DNA of 25,095 nt from Phoronis australis. Its lineage: Eukaryota > Phoronida > Phoronidae. The DNA lies in the NCBI GenBank assembly GCA_002633005.1, contig NMRA01000045.1:410013-435107 (forward strand), written 5' to 3'. The notes under the pieces were generated by a model that was not told the origin of the DNA, made no database searches, and saw only the letters and a program-made list of their open reading frames with translations. The translations under genes were made by a program, and so were the position numbers. Positions 19,430 to 25,095 of the stretch are shown one piece after another. The stretch's first letter is position 1. Each line of letters begins with the position of its first letter.

Positions 19430-20423
19430 AGCACACTCGCAAAACACTCCCGTGTTTGCGTGATAGTCGCTTTTCTCAAAACAAACTTGGTCTATGGAGC
19501 GCTACCCAAGGGTTTGTGATTGTAGATCAACGGGGAGTCACGGTCGTCTGACTAGCCAAACTCCGCTTAAGGGGGATGCAACCGTTTTCTCGTACTACGT
19601 TGATTACCCTGGGTAGATTTTCCGATTACTGTTACCCAGGCGTGTATTTATTGTCGAATGAACAGCAAAAGACTAACATCTCCGTTATGCACTCATTTTT
19701 ACTGAAGAAACAGAGTACCTTAAGGATATCTCCAACATTATTCACAAAAATTGGCCATTTTTACAATATTTCACTTGTGTCTAGCAAAATGCCTAATCTT
19801 CATTCTCGGGGAACTTCAAATACAAAATATATACCGCGTAGCAAGAAAAAAAAAGATTTAGCAGAACCACCTTGTAACCGCACAACCGCGTGGATATTTG
19901 TTCACTACTTATCCAAGGTCAAAGGTTAAAGGGCTTTCAATAAAATCGAATTTCCCGTCAGGCACAGAACAGCTTCGTATATACCCTCAGTCCTTTCATT
20001 CACAAAGTCGCCATAACATGGAGCCAACGAGGTGTACTTATGACAGAATGGTGCCGGGGAAAACAAACACAAAACGTAGTTTTGATCCTATACTACGGTT
20101 GTGCATCTACATGCATACGACCGTTGTTGAAAACGAATGCTACGAGTCGCCTCAGGCCTTTGTGGTCATGAACAAAGAAAGTTGTGAATAGAGATAAATC
20201 CTCACCCTAATTCCTTTATTCAATTAATAAGATGACATTTCGTTGTTTCGATCTTATGCTAACGACATACTTTAACCGACGATTCGATTTTTGTAATCCA
20301 TTTCTCAGGTCCACTTGGTTTCGTATCAGTCTCACAGCACGTGACGTGTACAGGCTATGAACTGTGACCTACTTAGAAAGTAGGGCTTAAACAACAGTAA
20401 AAGTTGGCTGGGAACTACTAAAA

Positions 20424-20830
20424 AAGAATCATCAGTTGTCGGGAACGTTTCGTGTGCGTTGCCAAGTGAACGCAAACTCGACATTTTTTATTGAGAAAAC
20501 GCATTTTTACAAAAGAGAACCATCAGTTGTCGGGAACGTTTCATGTGCGTCAAAAACGCAAACCAGACCCACTCATTGGAAAGCCCATGTTTGTAAGCGG
20601 TAACACTCTTTGTGCCACAACGCAGCCCGATATTTAAAGGGAGATAGCGCATTTTTGAAAATATTCCGTCACTTGCCGAGAACGGTTTTTGCGCATCGGT
20701 AATGCAAGTCCAATATTTCATATTGAAAAAGACGCATTTTTGAAAAGAAGAACCAATACTTGTCGGGAAGGTTCTTTGTGCGTCGACAACGTATATTTCT
20801 TATTGGGAAAGTCGGTTTTTCAAAACTAAA
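20424..20830 (+). repeat. Degenerate tandem repeat, about four copies
   Basis: The unit is about 80-95 bp: (ACC)ATCAGTTGTCGGGAACGTTT, then GTGCGT, a CGCAA block, ATTTCTTATTGAGAAA and ACGCATTTTTGAAAA. Copies start near 20424, 20515, 20664 and 20751; the second is lengthened by about 60 bp. The open frames inside are artefacts. Confidence 0.75.
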
Positions 20831-22030
20831 TCGTACTGCGATCCCTCATCGAAATAATGTACACCTGCGAAATTCGGACATAAGCGGAAACCCAAATTTG
20901 GAGGTCCGCCACATTCGGACACCATAAAAATGACGTTTCGCGAGATTCGTCCAAGAATGGATTTTTTTTCTATTGTAATTAATTTTGAGTGTCCGAACAT
21001 CGAGCGACTTTACCGTATACGTCTATGTGAGGTTTTATGATAATTAAGTTAGTTACGCACTGCAAAATCAGTCGACATTGTGAGTGAACATAGTTAAGGA
21101 TTGTATAGGTTATGTGTACCGAAAACAAGTTTTCACCGAATAATTAATCGAAGGCTTTGAGATTTTCACTTGTCTCAGTTAAATCTGCTTTTTCTCGGCT
21201 TCGGCAAATCGACTTTATTTGAAATTAGGAACACTAGTTCTCGAAAACGGCTGGATGGATTTCGCTGAAACTTTCTAAACTTAATATTTAGTCATCAATC
21301 TCAAAAACCCTGTTAGGATTTTTGATATAAATGCCTAGTTTTTGCGTAATGTGACAAAGACGAATACGACTTCAATTTTTTACAAAAATACCTTACGTTT
21401 TGCGAGTTGATCTGTCATAGAAACCTAACGAACCGACTAATCGAAAATTCCTAACAGCGTTTTTGAGGTAACTGGTGTAGTTTTCATTTAAAAAAGGTTT
21501 CATTAAAATCGAACGAGGGTATATTTTTCTATGAATGTACCTTTCTTAAAAATGAAATTTTGACTTAAAAAAGAATTTTACGTAAAACTAATAATGGCAC
21601 ATAAATACAAAAAGTATATTTATATTTCCTAGTCTTTGTTCTTTCGGAAAATATATAATTTTACTAGTTGACAAAGCTTAGTTTTTTTATATACAAGCTA
21701 GAATGGAGGCCACTAAATAAGGTTGTAGATAACATTTTAACAGGTATTGACTTCAGCCTGTGCCGGTCATTCGTGCTGACCTTGCTCAACTTGAAAGCGC
21801 ATACACCTGTTACAGAACAAAGATGTGAGCCTTTTACCGACCCGTTTAGGTCATTTTCCATTGTTTGATTGATAGTACTAAACATTCGCGGGAGGACAGT
21901 AATGGACGCTGAAACCTGCATTTGATTGCACAAGGTACCTAAACTACAGGCTAACGGACGCAAAAACACGACTAACGTACCTGCTAACACTGCTCACTGA
22001 CTAATTACAACACGGGATGGACTCATTCAC
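20831..22030. other. AT-rich non-coding DNA, nothing recognised
   Basis: The longest frames (21664-21990 - and 21668-21868 +) overlap on opposite strands and resemble no family. No tandem or inverted repeat stands out. Confidence 0.4.
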
Positions 22031-22044
22031 CCCCCCCCCCCCCN
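22031..22044. other. Poly-C run ending in an unresolved base (N)
   Basis: A run of 13 C, preceded by CAC, ends in the only N of the window (22044). It is likely a sequencing or assembly weak point. The frame read across it on the minus strand contains an X and should not be used. Confidence 0.9.
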
Positions 22045-22448
22045 AAACCCGCCTACGGACTGGCATTCACATAGATCATACCACAAACGGACAGCTAAAC
22101 GCGGCACTGAAATATGTGGGGGGCCATAGCTCCACCCATGGACTCCATGAGCGGCGGCATCATAGGGGGCTGGGGGGAGCACTGAAATAAGCCCTCCCAT
22201 CCTCCTATGATGTGCTGTCCATGACAAAGCATGCCAGACTCACCGGCTTTGCTACTCTCAACGTCAATATTAAGAATTGACGATGCAAAGTCGAAGCCGA
22301 TTTCTACATTTTATCCGTAAACCTTATTTGACAGTCCGTGTGTCGTATTTCTAAGTGGATGCAAGTCCGTCGCCATGTTTTTTGGATGAATGAATCGTGC
22401 TTTGTGAGCTTGATCCCGTGTATTTGAGTCATTGAACAGTGTTTGTAG

Positions 22449-22609
22449 GTACGTTGTTGGTGCTTTTGGGCCCGACACGGTGTTTTACAGGCCGTCAGTC
22501 GTGTAGTATAGGTATCTTGTTACAGGTAACATCAAAAATAGTTGCTTAGTTGCTTTCTCCTCTGAGGACCTACATCATTGTTTCGCTTATTCTGCTTTTG
22601 TTATTTCAG
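22449..22609 (+). other. Probable 5' UTR intron of the rolling-stone-like gene
   Basis: A GTACGT donor-like site (22449-22454) precedes the strong acceptor CTTTTGTTATTTCAG (ending 22609). The coding frame opens only after the acceptor. The acceptor is convincing; the donor is one of several possibilities, another being further upstream. Confidence 0.4.
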
Positions 22610-22637
22610 AACCAAAGAAAGAGCTTATTTCGACCAA

Positions 22638-23675
22638 ATGGCGTGCTTTAATGAGGACTTCCGAAAAAAGTTCCTTTTTTATTTTGAAGGTTCTAATGAA
22701 GAGTTTGTCCGATGTTGGTGCCCACTCAACGTAAATGTTTTCTTGTTTTACCGAGGAGTCGTCGCAATCTATGAACTCATTTTTGTCTCACTTGGACCAT
22801 ATTTACTAGTCAAGGTTTACGGCGCCGACAACAAAGATGCATGGAAATACTATTTGTACCTCGACAGATGGCAAAGCATTATTGTGACGTCATATTTCAT
22901 AGTCGCCTTTGCTGTACAGCTGTACAGTGACAAGATTCTTAAAACCAATAAAATTACACCAAAGGTACAACCAAAGAGCCAAAACGAACTCGGGGCGTCA
23001 AAAATCACAGTTCGCAATAAGATTTCATCTTTTGATAAGGAGACGGATCCAGGATCAGCATTTTCTCAGGAGCACGAGCTTCCAATTGCCGAACTAAAAT
23101 GGTACAACAAAACCCGATGGGTTCTTCTCAACGTTTCTTTTAATGCCGGAATATATGCGGCTATCGTTTTTTGGGTATTTCACGTAAAAAGGCCGCCCAA
23201 GAAGCCGTATTACTTCCCAGACTATCACCGTAACGTGATCACTGTGGCCTTAATTATATTGGAGTTATGTTTCGTTTCACACCCTATCTACCCTCAACAC
23301 TTTTGGCACACTTGGGTATTCGGCGGTGTATACATCACCTTTTCCATTACATATTTACTCACTGGCGGAACTAATCACAATAACGCAAACACTTTGTCTT
23401 CAGTACTCAGCTTAGACAAAATGACATCAACTATAGCGTTCTACGGAGCCAGTTTATGCGTGGTGCCTGTAAATCAGTTCTTCGGTGTCCTGTTCGTTTA
23501 CGTATGGAGAAGACTAACCTCGAATATTTTCACAAAACACGCGAAGGAAGAGGAAGAAAACGTCTCACAGAAACTTTCACAAGAAAACGATGGAAATGAC
23601 GACCTTTATGACAGAGGCTTTGAAGAAAGCGCTATTCAGACAAGGGCCAACTCGTTAACCTGCGATACACTGTAA
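22638..23675 (+). CDS. Rolling-stone-like multipass membrane protein
   Basis: This is a 345-residue frame with one coding exon. I start at MACFNEDF (22638), because the 20 codons before it cross the acceptor at 22609. Hydrophobic segments lie at about 33-60, 74-96, 160-182, 199-217, 224-243 and 264-290. Between segments 2 and 3 is a polar loop (about 97-158), and the tail (about 291-345) is acidic and probably cytoplasmic. Matches to the Drosophila rolling stone (rost) family are RWVLLNVSFNAGIYAAIVFW (160-179), HRNVITVALIILEL (197-210) and WHTWVFGGVYITFSITYLLTGG (223-244), the family's Y-x-x-F-S-x-x-Y-x-x-x-GG pattern. Fly rost acts in myoblast fusion; functions of marine-invertebrate relatives are largely unknown. 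The usual ending LDW reads LSLDK here, so it is a divergent member. Confidence 0.82.
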   Translation: MACFNEDFRKKFLFYFEGSNEEFVRCWCPLNVNVFLFYRGVVAIYELIFVSLGPYLLVKVYGADNKDAWKYYLYLDRWQSIIVTSYFIVAFAVQLYSDKILKTNKITPKVQPKSQNELGASKITVRNKISSFDKETDPGSAFSQEHELPIAELKWYNKTRWVLLNVSFNAGIYAAIVFWVFHVKRPPKKPYYFPDYHRNVITVALIILELCFVSHPIYPQHFWHTWVFGGVYITFSITYLLTGGTNHNNANTLSSVLSLDKMTSTIAFYGASLCVVPVNQFFGVLFVYVWRRLTSNIFTKHAKEEEENVSQKLSQENDGNDDLYDRGFEESAIQTRANSLTCDTL

Positions 23676-23771
23676 ACACGTTGCTCGAAGTCATGAGATT
23701 GTCGGTTCATTGGACACAACTGCTGACACCTCTCGGGAGAAATTTAATAGAACTTTCCAGGTGGTAAATCA

Positions 23772-24029
23772 TTATTTACGTGAGTGTATAAAGCAAGCCC
23801 TCCCGTAGTCTCCGAAGGTATGTTCCATACGACAAACAATCAACGTTCCAGTTCCTGACGCTTTCTGTAAGTCACGTAGATTGTTTTCGTTCAGTCGAAC
23901 TTCAATAATGTACTTTTGAATTGGATTGAGGTTATCGGATGCGACTGTCTCAATGAAACTCCCCAACAGAGAAACTAAAACAAGTCGGTCTTGTGCAGTA
24001 AAGAAACAAGTGCCCTCACACTGCTGCAC
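23772..24029 (-). other. Unassigned protein-like frame on the minus strand
   Basis: The frame reads smoothly as protein (DRLVLVSLLGSFIETVAS, NPIQKYIIEVRLNENNLRDL, TFGDYGRACFIHSRK). It lies antisense to the probable 3' UTR of the rolling-stone-like gene. I recognise no family and see no partner exon, so it may be a lone exon, a relic or chance. Confidence 0.2.
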
Positions 24030-24318
24030 TGATTGGCTTACACATAAATACTATATTATTTGGCGACTTCGTGTTGCATACAGTAAGCAGACATCTGATG
24101 AACCACAGAACTCTAGCCCTGGAATGCAAACTCCTGCACGTGACCAATGTATTCAAATATTAGAGCCTGCAACCCCCAGGGCTTGCCGCGAGAGTATTGC
24201 ACTGAAAATTTCTGGCTGCCTACTCGACTGAGTTTTGATCGAGAGTTGTAGTAATCAAATCAACCCTAATTTCATGGTTTCATTTTCATTTCGTGTTTAT
24301 TGTTCGTCGAGACTTTAG

Positions 24319-24324
24319 AATAAA
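24319..24324 (+). promoter_or_regulatory. Candidate poly(A) signal, rolling-stone-like gene
   Basis: AATAAA lies about 645 bp after the stop at 23675, in a locally AT-rich stretch. Assigned by position only. Confidence 0.35.
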
Positions 24325-24571
24325 AAATATAAAAGACTAATTAAACTATTTATCTTTTGCTTTTGATATAATCATCAAGAAGTGGCTCTCAATTGGTTGG
24401 AAAACGGCGAAGTTACGAAAAGTTTTAATGACAGTGAATTCCATACGAAGTACACATACTGAAACAAACAAGTGCAAACAACTCTCACGCATGCACGGCG
24501 CAACCCTCAGCGGCCGCGAGATCACAGTTGGCATTCCAGGGCTACAGTTTTGTGATAGATGTAGCCTTTTA

Positions 24572-24836
24572 GTTGATATTTGGTCGCCAAGTCGGCGACA
24601 TCAAATCAACATCATGACGATGTGAACAACCTAACGTATTATCAACGTCGGAAATCTAACGTCGTACCGACGTTGGTTTACAGTCGTACCATTCTCCGAC
24701 GTCACTGCAACGTTTAGTGATTACAAGTTCGCGTTCAACATCAGAATTCCGACATCGCATCTACGTTAGTTTTTGGTCAAACGACTTCAACGTAGTTTCA
24801 CCTTCCAGTGATTTGATAACACAAACCCTTTAATAA
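24572..24836. repeat. Palindrome-rich CG-containing repeat
   Basis: GTTGAT ... GTCGCC-AAGTC-GGCGAC ... ATCAAC forms a nested hairpin at 24572-24610. AACGTCG-TAC-CGACGTT is a perfect palindrome at 24658-24674. Further ACGT/CGACGT dyads (GACGTCAC, CAACGTTTAG, CTACGTTAG, CAACGTAG) follow. The concentration of ACGT dyads suggests a single foldback or non-autonomous element that ends at or near element D. Confidence 0.55.
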
Positions 24837-25095
24837 CAAGAGCAACGCAGAGCGTTGAAATGCGCCCACAATTGCACCGCATACGGTATCCTTCTAGGGT
24901 TGTTTATTGGTACCATAAAGTGGCCAGTAGAGGGCATATATGTAGTATGTTGTACTTTGCAAAATGGAAAGGCATGGTCCTTGTCTCCTCAATAGGCTAG
25001 GGGCAAAATGTGAGTAATCTTCATAATACAAGCACATCCTATACACCAGTTGCTTAAAGCACCACAGAAACATAGAATTAAAAACAAATTTACCA
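24837..25095 (+). repeat. Long inverted repeat, right copy (element D)
   Basis: This is the reverse complement of 290-532. It begins CAAGAGCAACGCAGAGCGTT and reaches the last base of the window (CAAATTTACCA), so it probably continues. TGGCCAGTAGAGGGCAT at 24921-24937 is a CTCF-like core in plus orientation. Compared with the left copy it has about 16 extra bases (TATGTAGTATGTTG region) just after the core. Confidence 0.88.

Noticed and set aside
19576-20191. Overlapping frames of 117 and 97 residues
   Set aside because: No domain, no splice-site support and no known family; composition is consistent with chance.
22027-22227. Minus-strand frame ending in poly-Gly
   Set aside because: It is read through a poly-C run and an N; composition is not protein-like.

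Overview
The window looks like nuclear DNA of a metazoan. It has intron-split genes with GT..AG borders, long repeat-rich introns and intergenic DNA, poly(A) signals, and animal protein families. The families (a spondin-type extracellular protein, the mitochondrial protein MIX23/CCDC58, and a rolling-stone-like membrane protein) and the repeat style fit a marine invertebrate, perhaps an invertebrate deuterostome such as a hemichordate or cephalochordate. The sequence alone does not settle the species.

Layout. 1-532: satellite-type repeat on the minus strand, ending in the left copy of a long inverted repeat. 533-3229: mostly non-coding, with a weak decayed coding-like stretch (1511-1860) and an AT-rich degenerate tandem repeat (about 2480-2985). 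3230-3957 (+): the last two exons of a spondin-family gene, each with one thrombospondin type-1 repeat (TSR). Its earlier exons are not visible and probably lie left of the window. 6392-13861 (-): four of the probable five exons of MIX23 (CCDC58), a cysteine-containing protein of the mitochondrial intermembrane space. It lies tail-to-tail with the spondin gene. Intron 4 holds a TIR element with a 9-bp target duplication. Intron 2, about 5.2 kb, holds a large satellite. 14000-22600: no convincing gene, but a foldback element (15351-16210), a TIR-bounded element (17798-18390), two perfect short hairpins (18979 and 19111) and a degenerate tandem repeat (20424-20830). 22638-23675 (+): a complete single-exon rolling-stone-like reading frame, probably with a 5' UTR intron. 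24572-25095: a palindrome-rich segment, then the right copy of the long inverted repeat.

The most interesting part is the satellite at about 8885-12705. It is a higher-order repeat: three diverged monomers (A about 146, B about 160, C about 146 bp) recur in A-B-C order with a total period of about 452 bp. Every intact monomer begins with a CCACTAGGNGGC-type core, almost identical to the CTCF DNA-binding consensus, and all copies face the same way. About 21 such cores, weak ones included, therefore sit in one intron of MIX23. The 243-259 bp element at the two window ends carries the same kind of core, is inverted between the ends, and has a decayed copy inside the array. The genes show no sign of working together; they are unrelated neighbours. 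The unusual biology, if any, is in the repeats.
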